A stretch of DNA of 64,000 bases from Methanoregulaceae archaeon (GCA_020850325.1 JADZEW010000024.1:62001-126000), one strand, 5' to 3'; shown: positions 26,750-35,059, counted from the first letter of the stretch. Numbers and translations are program-made. The notes: a model not told the origin generated them from the letters alone.

Positions 26750-27231
26750 TGGCCCAACCGCGTCAGCATCAGCACGAGCAAGATGATGAACGATATGGCC
26801 ACGAGCACGGCGATGAAGGTCGCCAGATGGTCGGTAACGTGCTCGTGGACCGACTTCGGGGTGGCAGTCTTCGCCTTTTTCGTCCGCGCGCGGTGGTTAT
26901 CGAGCAAGGTGGGGAACTCATCTCGGTTGAATCGCTGGGCGAACATCGGATCGGGCGGAGCTTGGCCCGGACGCTCAACGCGATACGTTGGCTCCTCGAG
27001 TTCGCGAAGCACCTCGGCCATCCTTGCGCGGCGAACGCGCCGCACCGCTTCCTCGACCTCCGTCGCCGAGGCCCCGGTCGCTTCGGCAATCTCCTCGAGA
27101 GTTACGTGCCCGTGGTCCTCCTGCAACTCGGGCATAAGGTCGCGATGCAGCTCGTCGAGGACCGCGCGTAGCTCGGCGGTTTCGATCGTGTCGAACTCTG
27201 ACTCCTCTCCCGATGAGAACTGCCCGCGCAT
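26746..27231 (-). CDS. single-pass membrane protein with HTH-like N-terminal region
   Basis: A 161-residue protein of unknown family. Residues 45-75 (VTLEEIAEATGASATEVEE) look like a helix-turn-helix, followed by RRVRRARMAEVLRELEEP. A C-terminal membrane helix (FIAVLVAISFIILLVLML) ends just before the C-terminus, giving a tail-anchored topology. The start is 7 nt after TACTAT, whose bases overlap the -10 box of the divergent nitrilase gene. First gene of the folC operon. DNA binding is a guess from pattern only. Confidence 0.6.
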   Translation of the reverse strand: MRGQFSSGEESEFDTIETAELRAVLDELHRDLMPELQEDHGHVTLEEIAEATGASATEVEEAVRRVRRARMAEVLRELEEPTYRVERPGQAPPDPMFAQRFNRDEFPTLLDNHRARTKKAKTATPKSVHEHVTDHLATFIAVLVAISFIILLVLMLTRLGQ

Positions 27232-27238
27232 CGCACCG

Positions 27239-27248
27239 ATAGTACACT
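27239..27248. promoter_or_regulatory. overlapping divergent -10 boxes
   Basis: TACTAT on the minus strand (27244-27239) ends 7 nt before the ATG at 27231. TACACT on the plus strand (27243-27248) ends 6 nt before the ATG at 27255. The two boxes share two base pairs, so RNA polymerase could probably occupy only one direction at a time. Confidence 0.5.
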
Positions 27249-27254
27249 TTCGCC

Positions 27255-28070
27255 ATGCGTCTGGCAGCCTGTCAGCTCGATGTCGTCTTCAATGATCCGC
27301 AAGCGAACCTCGCGGTCTTGTGCCGGGAGCTAAGGGATCTGGCGCCTCTCGGGGTCGATCTTGCCGTCTTTCCCGAGGCGTTCCTCAACGGCTACGTCGT
27401 GAGCTCGGCTGAGGAGGCGAGAGAGATCGCCCTCGCCCATGCCGATGAAGTCCTTAGGCGGGTCGCCGAGGTCGTCGACGAGACCAAGGTCTCGGCGATT
27501 TTCGGTTATCTCTGGCGGGATGGGGAGATCCTGCACAACTCGGCGGCAATGATCTTGCCGGGCGGTCGGATCGAGCGGTACGACAAGGCGCACCTGCCCT
27601 TCCTGGGCTACGACCGCTTTGCCAAACCGGGTCATGATCTGCCCGTCTTTGAAACCCCTTGGGGCCGAATCGGAATGCTCATTTGCTACGACCTGCGGAT
27701 TCCCGAGGCCACCCGTGTGCTGGCGCTACGCGGGGCCGATCTACTCGTCCTACCCACCAACTGGCCCGAAGGAGCCGAACTGTCGGCAAAGCACTACACC
27801 GTCGTGAGGGCGAGCGAGAACCGAATCTTTGTCGCCGCCGTGAACCGGGTCGGCACCGAGAACGGCACGCGCTTCTTTGGCCACAGCACCGTGTCCAGCC
27901 CCGAGGGGGAAGTGCTCGGTGCCTTGGGTGAAGATGCAGGAAGGCTGATTGTCGACCTCGACCTCTCGCTGGCTCGCCAGAAGAACCGTATCGTCATCCC
28001 CGGTGAGTATGAGACCCACGCGTTTGCCGTTCGCCAGCCTGAGGCTTACAAGCCACTGAACGAATCGTAG
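27255..28070 (+). CDS. nitrilase-superfamily carbon-nitrogen hydrolase
   Basis: A 271-residue C-N hydrolase, probably an amidase. The Glu-Lys-Cys triad is visible: E41 in VFPEAFLNG, the Lys in YDKAHLPFLG and the Cys in LICYDLRIPEATR. FVAAVNRVGTENG and GHSTVSSPEGEVL are normal for the family. The specificity branch (omega-amidase, beta-ureidopropionase or deaminated-glutathione amidase) cannot be told from sequence. The start is 6 nt after a TACACT hexamer. Confidence 0.88.
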   Translation: MRLAACQLDVVFNDPQANLAVLCRELRDLAPLGVDLAVFPEAFLNGYVVSSAEEAREIALAHADEVLRRVAEVVDETKVSAIFGYLWRDGEILHNSAAMILPGGRIERYDKAHLPFLGYDRFAKPGHDLPVFETPWGRIGMLICYDLRIPEATRVLALRGADLLVLPTNWPEGAELSAKHYTVVRASENRIFVAAVNRVGTENGTRFFGHSTVSSPEGEVLGALGEDAGRLIVDLDLSLARQKNRIVIPGEYETHAFAVRQPEAYKPLNES

Positions 28071-28152
28071 GCCATAGCGCCTACCGGAGTCCTAGGCGAA
28101 GGTCCCGGGCCCTTGGCATGCCCAAATGGGGGCCTGTACCATGCACCCCGTT

Positions 28153-30246
28153 ATGAAACACCAAGCAGGATGGATGATTGGGGTGGCGTTGATCGCTGCT
28201 GGTTGCGGTGGCGGTGGAGTCTCCTTGCCCGTTGGCAATGGCAACTCTGGCGGCGGTGGTGCGGGAACGGTCGATGTGCTGACCGGCCCCGGCCCGACGA
28301 CCGGCGCACCCGTGCCGAGCGCGACGCGTTACGCCGCGATGGACAAGGTGAAGACCAAGTACGACCAGTTGGTAGCCGCGGGGGTGGCACCCCTGGCTCG
28401 TGAAGCGCAACTGGCGACGTACATGGGCACGCTGCCCGAGTTCGCGAAAACAGGAGTCTCGCCCGACGGCACGCTGTGGAGGCAGTACGCCGATCGGTCG
28501 TTCTACATGTTCAGCGACCGCAGCGTCCCCGACGACTTCGTCGCCAAGCGTGAGGGTGGCCGTGCGCCGAGCCTTGGCTTCACATCGCCGATGGCCCCGG
28601 CCCCGCGTCCGCTTGCGGGCAATGGCCTGGAAGTGGTCAACGGCGGCCAAGCCTACGTTTTCGAGACCTTCGATGGTTCGATGGGTACTCCCAACGAGGA
28701 GATCACGGAGATGCTGCAAAAGCGTGGTTACAACGTCGCCAGCGGTCCCGCGACGGTCGAAGCGCTACGGAACGTGAAGAACGCGGGCGTGTTCTACATC
28801 AGCACCCACGGCGGCCAGGCGGGCCATCCGTCGAATCCGGGCAAGCGGTTCTGGTCCATGTGGACGGCGACGGAAGCCACGCCGGAGAATGACGTGAAGT
28901 ACCAAGACGACATCCGTGCCGGACGACTCGTTGTCTTCGAGGCTGAGTACGGCAAGTCCCTCAGGCCCTTCACGTATTCTGAGCGAAGATACGCGATCAC
29001 CGCCGACTGGGTGAAGCACTACTTCTGGAGCTTCACTGACCGCTCGGTGGCGTTCATCAACTGCTGTTGGAGCGATCAGGGTGGCTTCACGGCCGCACTG
29101 CGCGGCCTCGCTCGACCAGCCTCGACGACCTTCGGTTGGGACAATGCCGCGCATCCTGAGAAGGCGTGGCGTGTGGCGCGCTACTTCTTCGATCGGGGAC
29201 TGGGCACGAACCTCGCCGAACCGAAGATGCCCGGCGGAATGCGTCCGTTCACAACGGACGAGGTGTTCGCTAAGGAGCAGCTGCTCGGCTTCACGGACGG
29301 TTCGACGACCATTTACGGCCCTTGCGTGCTCGTCAAGCAAGGGGTGAATACGTTGCTTGCGCCGAGCATCATGACGATGGAAGTGTACGAGCGTGGCATC
29401 GAGCCCACGCAGGTTAAGCCACAGATGATCCTCCGTGGACTGCTTGGCAAGACCCTGCCCAAGGCGCTGACGATCGGCGGCACGCCGGCGACGAGCGTTG
29501 TAGCGACCAGCGAGACCGAGTGGCAAGTGACCCTGGCATCTTCGCCGGGCCCGGGCTACGCAGGCCAGGTGCAGATCGAGACGGCGGCTGGGATCAAGAG
29601 CAACGCGCCTTTGCTGACCAGCTGGTCGGGGAACTTCGTCTACGACGGCGCGCCCGTGACGACGGAAGGCAACAACGTGCGAGGCAAGATCACCATCAAC
29701 GGCCACTTCCGCGCCGACCTCCACAAGTATCGTGAGGTCGTAGACGGTCCGTTGGTGACTCCGCCCGCCCGCTACGCGAGAGCAAGCGCTGGATCGACCG
29801 CGAACTGGGCGATCACCGGAGCGATGCCGGGCTGGTCGTACGTCTCCGCAACCTCGGGTCAGCTGCCCTATGGTCTTCGTCAGACGGGTTCGGCCCACGG
29901 TGATGGTTACATCCTGGACCTGCGGCTCGATCGCGGTGCAAGCACGGTGGGCTTTGCATTCTCCTATCTGAGCACCAACGTGGACTACACGGTGCCCCCT
30001 GCGCCGCAAGTCTTCACCATCGTGATCCCACGGGACAATCTGCTCGTTTCGATGCCGTTGCAGACCCCTGATCGCTTTGGCGCGACTCTGTTCACGCCGA
30101 AGGCGGTAGGAAACCTGCTTCCCGATCTATCCGTAGCATCGCAAGTCTTCAACGGCACTTTGCCACAGTTGGGGACGAAGCTAACGGTGTCGTCCCTTTC
30201 GGTGGCGCATGCTCCGTCGGCCAACAAGGAAGAAGACGCTTCCTAG
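28153..30246 (+). CDS. lipoprotein with caspase-fold-like His and Cys motifs
   Basis: A 697-residue exported protein. MKHQAGWMIGVALIAAGC is a lipoprotein-type signal with a weak lipobox (IAAGC), then a Gly-rich linker. Residues 170-340 contain AGVFYISTHGGQ (H219) and SVAFINCCWSDQGGF (C304/C305), an arrangement like the His-Gly and Cys motifs of clan CD caspase-fold peptidases. The rest is beta-rich. The start is uncertain; ATGs at 28126 and 28141 are in frame. The H-to-C distance (85) is longer than in gingipains, so the peptidase idea is tentative. A perfect hairpin follows the gene. Confidence 0.55.
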   Translation: MKHQAGWMIGVALIAAGCGGGGVSLPVGNGNSGGGGAGTVDVLTGPGPTTGAPVPSATRYAAMDKVKTKYDQLVAAGVAPLAREAQLATYMGTLPEFAKTGVSPDGTLWRQYADRSFYMFSDRSVPDDFVAKREGGRAPSLGFTSPMAPAPRPLAGNGLEVVNGGQAYVFETFDGSMGTPNEEITEMLQKRGYNVASGPATVEALRNVKNAGVFYISTHGGQAGHPSNPGKRFWSMWTATEATPENDVKYQDDIRAGRLVVFEAEYGKSLRPFTYSERRYAITADWVKHYFWSFTDRSVAFINCCWSDQGGFTAALRGLARPASTTFGWDNAAHPEKAWRVARYFFDRGLGTNLAEPKMPGGMRPFTTDEVFAKEQLLGFTDGSTTIYGPCVLVKQGVNTLLAPSIMTMEVYERGIEPTQVKPQMILRGLLGKTLPKALTIGGTPATSVVATSETEWQVTLASSPGPGYAGQVQIETAAGIKSNAPLLTSWSGNFVYDGAPVTTEGNNVRGKITINGHFRADLHKYREVVDGPLVTPPARYARASAGSTANWAITGAMPGWSYVSATSGQLPYGLRQTGSAHGDGYILDLRLDRGASTVGFAFSYLSTNVDYTVPPAPQVFTIVIPRDNLLVSMPLQTPDRFGATLFTPKAVGNLLPDLSVASQVFNGTLPQLGTKLTVSSLSVAHAPSANKEEDAS

Positions 30247-30258
30247 GATCGTCCCTCG

Positions 30259-30286
30259 GTGTTCCACCTCAGTCGAGGTGGAACAC
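30259..30286. terminator. perfect 12-bp stem-loop between convergent genes
   Basis: GTGTTCCACCTC, loop AGTC, GAGGTGGAACAC. It starts 12 bp after the lipoprotein stop and covers the last codons and stop of rhaM. There is no T-tract on either side, so any termination would be non-classical or bidirectional attenuation. Confidence 0.5.
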
Positions 30287-30589
30287 CTCTTCCAGCGGGA
30301 GGAAACTCTGGTCGGCCTGCTCGCCGCATAGGTTCTCAAAGAACGGGGCCATTTCTTCCTGCCACCGCCGGTTGACGTCCTTCTCCGCCATACCTGCGAG
30401 CGCCGCCTTGAAGTCCGGAGTCTCGACATAGAACAAGAGGGTTCCGTCGGGCTGAAGAAAAATGGAGTAGTTCTTCCACCCCGTTTCGCGGAGTGCGTCC
30501 AGCATCTCGGGCCAGACATCGGCGTGACGACGCCGGTATTCGTCGATGAGGTCCGGTTTGACCTTGAGGGTGAAAGCAACGCGCCGCAT
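30269..30589 (-). CDS. rhaM: L-rhamnose mutarotase
   Basis: A 106-residue L-rhamnose mutarotase that interconverts alpha and beta anomers. RRVAFTLKVKPDLIDEYRRR, HADVWPEMLDALRETGW, NYSIFLQPDGTLLFYVE and the C-terminal PLEEVFHLD match the family, including the conserved His and WPE. ATG 30589 is chosen over an upstream extension that would run into obg. It starts 10 bp after obg and is the last gene of the ffh-rpsP operon; no other rhamnose gene is here. Confidence 0.9.
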   Translation of the reverse strand: MRRVAFTLKVKPDLIDEYRRRHADVWPEMLDALRETGWKNYSIFLQPDGTLLFYVETPDFKAALAGMAEKDVNRRWQEEMAPFFENLCGEQADQSFLPLEEVFHLD

Positions 30590-30599
30590 GGACGCGAGG

Positions 30600-31895
30600 C
30601 TACCAGTCGTCGACGAAATCGAACGCAAAGTCCCCGATCTGGACGGTGTCGCCTTCTTGGATGCCGCTCTCTCGCAGTTTGTCGATCACGCCGATCTTGA
30701 CGAGCTGGCGGTGCAGGTAGCGAAGCGACTCCTCATTCTTCAGGTTGGTCATCGCGACCAAGCGCTCGAGCCGCGAGCCCACCACGAAGTAGGTGCCGTC
30801 CTCGACTTCCACGTCCCAGTTGCTGTCTTCGGCTCGCGGCAAGGCGGGAATGACGAGCGGGATCACCGGGTCGGATTGGGCGATCTGAAGGCGATTCCAC
30901 ATCTCCGCAACTAGTGGCTCAAGGTTTTCGCCGCTAGCGCCGGAAACGGCGAGTATCGGTGGGATGTCAGCATAGGTCTCCGCGAGCTTAGCTTCGAGCC
31001 GGGTGCGCAACACGGCAATCTCAGGTGCGCCGCTTCCGCCGTAGATGTCCACCTTGTTGATCGCCACAATGCGGGGCCGCTTCCAGATCGCTTCGGAGTA
31101 TTGCTTCAGCTCTTCCTCGATCAAGACGAAGTTGTCGACCGGGTCGGTCTCATCCAGCGGGTAGCTGTCCACAATGTGGACAAGCACCGCGCACCGTTCG
31201 ATGTGCTTCAAGAACTGGTGTCCGAGTCCGCGCCCCTCGGCAGCGCCTTCGATGAGCCCCGGCATATCGGCGACGACGAACGAGCCGTCCGCATACGAAA
31301 CGACCCCAAGATTGGGCACGATTGTTGTGAACGGGTAGTCGGCGATCTTGGGTTTTGCGGCACTGATGCCGGCAATGATCGTGCTCTTGCCGGCGTTGGG
31401 CAGACCGATCAAGCCGACGTCTGCGAGGAGCTTGAGTTCCAATCGCGCCTGGATGGTCTGCGGGGGAGCGCCGCGCTGGGCGATCGTTGGCGCTTGGCGG
31501 ACGCTGGACGTGTAGTGCAAGTTGCCGAATCCGCCGCGCCCGCCCTTGCAGATGACATAGCGCATGCCGTCGGTCGCAAGATCGATCAGCGGTTCGCCCG
31601 TCTCGTCGTTGAAGACGATGGTGCCGACGGGCACGTGGATTTCGATGTCTCCTCCGTCTCGGCCGGTCTTGTTGCCGCTAGCGTCGCCGCCGTTCGGGGC
31701 GTTGAATTCCCGATGAAACCGAAAGTCGTAGAGGGTGCGCTTGCTGCGATCCGCCACCAAGATGACGTCACCGCCGCGTCCGCCGTCCGCGCCGTTCGGC
31801 CCGCCTCTAGGAACGTGTTTCTCGCGGTGGAAGGTAGCTGCTCCCGCGCCCCCCTTACCGGAGGTGAACGATACGACCGCCTCGTCAAGAAACAT
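30600..31895 (-). CDS. obg: Obg/CgtA GTPase
   Basis: A 431-residue ribosome-associated GTPase acting in large-subunit assembly. The Gly-rich Obg domain (1-158) begins MFLDEAVVSFTSGKGGAG. The GTPase domain carries GLPNAGKST (G1), DMPGLIEGA (G3) and NKVD (G4). The C-terminal OCT domain (about 345-428) includes RYLHRQLVKIGVIDKLRESG and VQIGDFAFDF. It overlaps the rimM 3' end by 11 bp, placing Obg in the ffh-rpsP-khpA-rimM operon in the slot that trmD usually fills. Confidence 0.95.
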   Translation of the reverse strand: MFLDEAVVSFTSGKGGAGAATFHREKHVPRGGPNGADGGRGGDVILVADRSKRTLYDFRFHREFNAPNGGDASGNKTGRDGGDIEIHVPVGTIVFNDETGEPLIDLATDGMRYVICKGGRGGFGNLHYTSSVRQAPTIAQRGAPPQTIQARLELKLLADVGLIGLPNAGKSTIIAGISAAKPKIADYPFTTIVPNLGVVSYADGSFVVADMPGLIEGAAEGRGLGHQFLKHIERCAVLVHIVDSYPLDETDPVDNFVLIEEELKQYSEAIWKRPRIVAINKVDIYGGSGAPEIAVLRTRLEAKLAETYADIPPILAVSGASGENLEPLVAEMWNRLQIAQSDPVIPLVIPALPRAEDSNWDVEVEDGTYFVVGSRLERLVAMTNLKNEESLRYLHRQLVKIGVIDKLRESGIQEGDTVQIGDFAFDFVDDW

Positions 31896-32385
31896 CTTCT
31901 TCGTCCTCCATACCGGGAATCAACTGCACGGTGATCCGCTCTTCGTCAAGGTCGATTTCTTGAACGAAGGCTTTGACGGCAGGGATCAGGATCTTGCCGA
32001 CGACCAACACATCATGGGCGGGATAGGCATCGACCCGGTCAACCTTGCCCAAACCACGCCCGTCGGTCGTGACCACGGCAAGCCCCACCAGATCTTCGGT
32101 GAAGTACTCGTCGTCTTCTTCGAGTTCGGGACGCTCGTCAGCGAGGGCTTCAAGATAGTTCCACTGAAGCCGCTCGGCGTCGGTCCGGTCCTTGACCCCT
32201 GAAAGCCGAACGACGAGTTGGTTCTTGTGAACGAGGGCTTCCTCGATCGTCACCCACTCGTCGTTCAAACGCAGCCGACGACCCGACTCGAACCGCTCAG
32301 GAAAGTCAGTCAGGAGTTTGAGCTTGACTTGCCCTTTGATCCCAAAGGGACCAACGATTTGGGCAACGCGGACAGTCTTGCTCAT
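31885..32385 (-). CDS. rimM: ribosome maturation factor RimM
   Basis: A 166-residue RimM, which binds S19 and helps mature the 30S head. RVAQIVGPFGIKGQVKLKLL is the family N-terminus, and DEYFTEDLVGLAVVTTDGRG with HDVLVV marks the PRC-barrel domain. The C-terminus LIPAVKAFVQEIDLDEERI and LIPGM is typical. It lies 23 bp after khpA and overlaps obg. Length is normal. Confidence 0.93.
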   Translation of the reverse strand: MSKTVRVAQIVGPFGIKGQVKLKLLTDFPERFESGRRLRLNDEWVTIEEALVHKNQLVVRLSGVKDRTDAERLQWNYLEALADERPELEEDDEYFTEDLVGLAVVTTDGRGLGKVDRVDAYPAHDVLVVGKILIPAVKAFVQEIDLDEERITVQLIPGMEDEEDVS

Positions 32386-32408
32386 AGGTCACCTCGCCTG
32401 ACGGGTGG

Positions 32409-32651
32409 TCAGGAGTCGGTGACGACCTTGACGTAAGCCTTCTCGCGCTCCTTGGAGGCGATCGCGCTTACCACGGCGCGCAAGGCCGACACGACGCGTC
32501 CGCTCTTGCCGATCACCTTGCCGACATCTTCGGCGGCGACCCGGACAAAGAACGTACGGGTGTTGCCATCCAACTCTTCCTCGATGACAACCGCTTCGGG
32601 CTCATCGACAAGGAGTCGAACGACTTCTTCCACAAATGCTGAATATGCCAT
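32409..32651 (-). CDS. khpA: KhpA-type KH-domain RNA-binding protein
   Basis: An 80-residue single KH-domain protein; the GxxG loop is GKSG in KVIGKSGRVVSALRAVV. KhpA binds RNA with KhpB (Jag) and affects cell elongation and division in Firmicutes; here its partners are unknown. It starts at the rpsP stop (1-bp overlap), the standard position between rpsP and rimM. Confidence 0.92.
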   Translation of the reverse strand: MAYSAFVEEVVRLLVDEPEAVVIEEELDGNTRTFFVRVAAEDVGKVIGKSGRVVSALRAVVSAIASKEREKAYVKVVTDS

Positions 32652-33178
32652 TAGGCTTCTTCCGTCTTCGCGGGCTCTTCGGCCGGTGCCGCTTCGGCAA
32701 CGACGACGTCCTCGACGACCGGGGCCTCTTCGACGACCGCGGGAGCCTCTTCAACCACTGGAGCTTCTTCGACGACGGGAACTTCTTCTACGACCGGAGC
32801 GGCCTTAGCAACCGGCTCAGCCTTGGGGGCCGGAGCAGCGGCCGGGGTTTCGATTACGGACTCTCGCGACGTCAATCCCGTGCGCTTGTCGAGGAACTTG
32901 TACGAGTTGCGAGCGGAGGGACGAGCAGCGAAGAACTTCTCGAGGATGCCCAGTTTATTGAGCAGAACGGCGGTGGTCTCAGAAGGCTGAGCGCCTTCCA
33001 TGAGCCAATGCAGTGCCCGCGCTTCGTCGATCTTGAGCTGCTTGGGCTTGGACAGCGGATCATAGGTGCCGATCGTCTCGACAAAACGGCCATTACGCCC
33101 CGCCACGCTGGGGGCGACCACTACTCGATAAAACGGCCGGCCCTTGGTGCCGATCCGTCGCAATCTCATCTTTACCAC
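32651..33178 (-). CDS. rpsP: 30S ribosomal protein S16 with long acidic tail
   Basis: S16 core in residues 1-95 (MVKMRLRRIGTKGRPFYRVV, FVETIGTYDPLSKP, EGAQPSETTAVLLNKLGI). A tail of about 75 residues follows that is rich in Ala, Pro, Val and Glu, with repeated APVVEE-type units. Ordinary S16 has about 80-90 residues, so the tail nearly doubles the protein. The tail starts after KRTGLTSRESVIET. It lies 22 bp after ffh and overlaps khpA. The L9 protein in this window has a similar though shorter acidic tail. Confidence 0.95.
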   Translation of the reverse strand: MVKMRLRRIGTKGRPFYRVVVAPSVAGRNGRFVETIGTYDPLSKPKQLKIDEARALHWLMEGAQPSETTAVLLNKLGILEKFFAARPSARNSYKFLDKRTGLTSRESVIETPAAAPAPKAEPVAKAAPVVEEVPVVEEAPVVEEAPAVVEEAPVVEDVVVAEAAPAEEPAKTEEA

Positions 33179-33200
33179 TTCGTACTGTTCTCCTGAATTC

Positions 33201-34532
33201 TTATCGCCGACGGGGTCGCTTGCCGAACCGTTGCTGCATTTTCGCCAGCTGCTTCATGCTGCGCCGCATTTCGTAGAGCTGCCGCACCAGGTTGTTGACT
33301 TCCTCCACCGAGGTGCCGGAACCCAGCGCGATACGTTTGCGTCGCGGGCCATTGATTATATCCGGATTCGACCGCTCTTTGGGCGTCATGCTGAGAATGA
33401 TCGCCTCGATTCGGTTCACCTGCCCCTCGTTCACGTTGTCGAGGGCTTCCTCCGGGATTTGGGCCGCAAGGCCAGGGATCATCTTAAGCACGTTCTTGAT
33501 CGGCCCCATCTTACGCACCGTCTTGAACTGCATCAGCATGTCGTTGAAGTCGAACTGCCCGCCCTTGAGCCGGCTCTCCATGTCCTTGGCTTCACCGATA
33601 TCGATGGCCTGTTCGGCCTTCTCGATGATGCCCATGATGTCGCCGAATCCGAGGATTCGTTGGGCCATCCGGTCGGGGAAGAAAGGCTCGAGCGCATCGA
33701 CTTGTTCACCGACACCGGTGAAGCGAACCGGGACCCCGGTCGCCTCGCGAACGCTGAGCACCGCACCACCGCGTGTATCGCCGTCGAGCTTGGTGAAGAT
33801 CGCGCCGGTGAGCGGAACGAGCTTGTGGAAGGCCTCGGCGACATTGACCGCTTCCTGACCTGTCGTTGAGTCCAGTACCAGGAATACCTCAGTAGGCTTC
33901 ACCGTGTCGTGGATCGCCTTGAGCTCCTTCATCAGGTCCTCGGCGATGGTCAAGCGTCCAGCAGTGTCGACGATGAGCACGTCGAGCATCAGGTGCTTAC
34001 ATCGCTCAAGGGCTTCCTTGGCAATCTGGACCGGCGATGTTCCGTCGGTCTTCGCGAACACCGGCACGTCGACCTGCTCGCCGAGAATCTGAAGCTGCTG
34101 GATGGCGGCGGGGCGCTGGATGTCGCACGCGGCGAGCATGGGTTTCTTGCCCTGCGCGATGAGCCACTTCGCGAGTTTTGCGGTGGTGGTGGTCTTTCCC
34201 GAGCCCTGCAAGCCGCACATCAGCACGACGGTCGGCGGCGCGGACGACCAGTTGAACGGTTTGGCGTCGCTGCCGAGGAGTGCGGTTAGCTCGTCACGGA
34301 CGATCTTGATGATCGTCTGATCGGCGGAGAGGCTTGAGAACACGTCCTCGCCAACGCATTGCTCTTTCACTCGCGCGATGAACTGTTTGGCGACGACGAA
34401 ATTGACGTCGGCCTCGAGCAACGCAACGCGCACTTCGCGCATCACGTCGCTGATGTCGGCTTCGGTGAGTCTCCCCTTCGCCCTCAGGCCACTGAAGATC
34501 CCCGACAAGCGGCGAGTGAGATTATCGAGCAC
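33201..34532 (-). CDS. ffh: signal recognition particle protein Ffh
   Basis: A 443-residue SRP54 GTPase that targets nascent membrane proteins. The N domain starts LDNLTRRLSGIFSGLRAKG. The G domain holds GLQGSGKTTTTAKLA (G1), DTAGR (G3) and TKLDGDTRGG (G4). The M domain, about 300-443, carries MKQLAKMQQRFGKR at the end. GTG 34532 is the start, 5 nt after CAAAAT, predicting a leaderless mRNA for the operon ffh-rpsP-khpA-rimM-obg-rhaM. The 4.5S RNA gene was not found nearby. Confidence 0.96.
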   Translation of the reverse strand: MLDNLTRRLSGIFSGLRAKGRLTEADISDVMREVRVALLEADVNFVVAKQFIARVKEQCVGEDVFSSLSADQTIIKIVRDELTALLGSDAKPFNWSSAPPTVVLMCGLQGSGKTTTTAKLAKWLIAQGKKPMLAACDIQRPAAIQQLQILGEQVDVPVFAKTDGTSPVQIAKEALERCKHLMLDVLIVDTAGRLTIAEDLMKELKAIHDTVKPTEVFLVLDSTTGQEAVNVAEAFHKLVPLTGAIFTKLDGDTRGGAVLSVREATGVPVRFTGVGEQVDALEPFFPDRMAQRILGFGDIMGIIEKAEQAIDIGEAKDMESRLKGGQFDFNDMLMQFKTVRKMGPIKNVLKMIPGLAAQIPEEALDNVNEGQVNRIEAIILSMTPKERSNPDIINGPRRKRIALGSGTSVEEVNNLVRQLYEMRRSMKQLAKMQQRFGKRPRRR

Positions 34533-34575
34533 AAGCTATTTTGGCGTGTCGGCGGGTTCGAGTGTTGGCATGAGA

Positions 34576-34638
34576 ACTCCCCCTCTCCTCAAAGTGCCTC
34601 GTCTTCGAGGGGAGGGGGTCGGGGGGTGGGGAGAGGCA
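34576..34638. repeat. GC-skewed palindromic repeat, locus 34.6 kb
   Basis: Contains CCTCG-TCTT-CGAGG at its centre, flanked by ccccctctcctc and ggagggggtcgg. It resembles the CGCCTCGCTTGCGGGGW units at 43.75 and 44.88 kb. It lies after the stop of the 34658 gene and could help end that transcript. Confidence 0.5.
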
Positions 34639-34657
34639 GCTACTAAGGGGTTTAGCG

Positions 34658-35059
34658 TTAGAGCGGAATCACGGTCTTGGTCTCCGCAAGAATCCAGCCC
34701 CTCATTCCAAGGCTTGAGGAGAGGTACCACGCCGAGATTCGGTTCTCCTCAAAGTAGGCTCGCGCGCTCTCCCTACTCGTGGCCCAAGGTCCTGGCCATC
34801 CGAATGGGAAAGTGTTAGGGAGGTGGGCGGCGAGGCCGTCGTAAACGTCCATTGGCGAGTGCGGTTCGAAGTCGAAGATGATCGAAGGGGTCAGTGAATC
34901 CAGCTTGAACTGGTAGCTAACGACGCCTGAGAAGAGCACATCCGTTCTTTCAGGCGGATCAGCGTCGAACTGGGTCCTGAAGCGGATCGTCTTCTCCGCG
35001 CAGCTCACCTCGTAGCTAAGGATGAGGTTATCGTGGACCGAGCGTTCAGAATCCGACAT
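34658..35059 (-). CDS. hypothetical protein, paralogue of the 37.5-kb gene
   Basis: A 133-residue soluble protein without recognised family. It shares a layout with the protein at 37491-37898: SVHDNLILSYEV versus SVHDNEILSYEV, ERTDVLFSGV versus ERTDVVFSGV, PMDVYDGL versus PMEIFDEL, GWPGPWATSRESARAYFE versus GWPGLWASSRESAQRFFE, and RISAWYLSS versus QLSAWYLVE. There is no signal peptide. Its neighbours (M29 peptidase, hicBA) do not explain it. The start ATG 35059 has no clear ribosome site. Confidence 0.6.
   Translation of the reverse strand: MSDSERSVHDNLILSYEVSCAEKTIRFRTQFDADPPERTDVLFSGVVSYQFKLDSLTPSIIFDFEPHSPMDVYDGLAAHLPNTFPFGWPGPWATSRESARAYFEENRISAWYLSSSLGMRGWILAETKTVIPL

Noticed and set aside
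28765-30009. 414-codon open frame antisense to the lipoprotein gene
   Set aside because: Arg/His-rich composition typical of the complement of a GC-rich gene; no domain.
34552-34563. tRNA T-loop-like GGTTCGAGT
   Set aside because: No matching acceptor, D or anticodon arms around it; it is upstream of ffh in a repeat-rich spacer.
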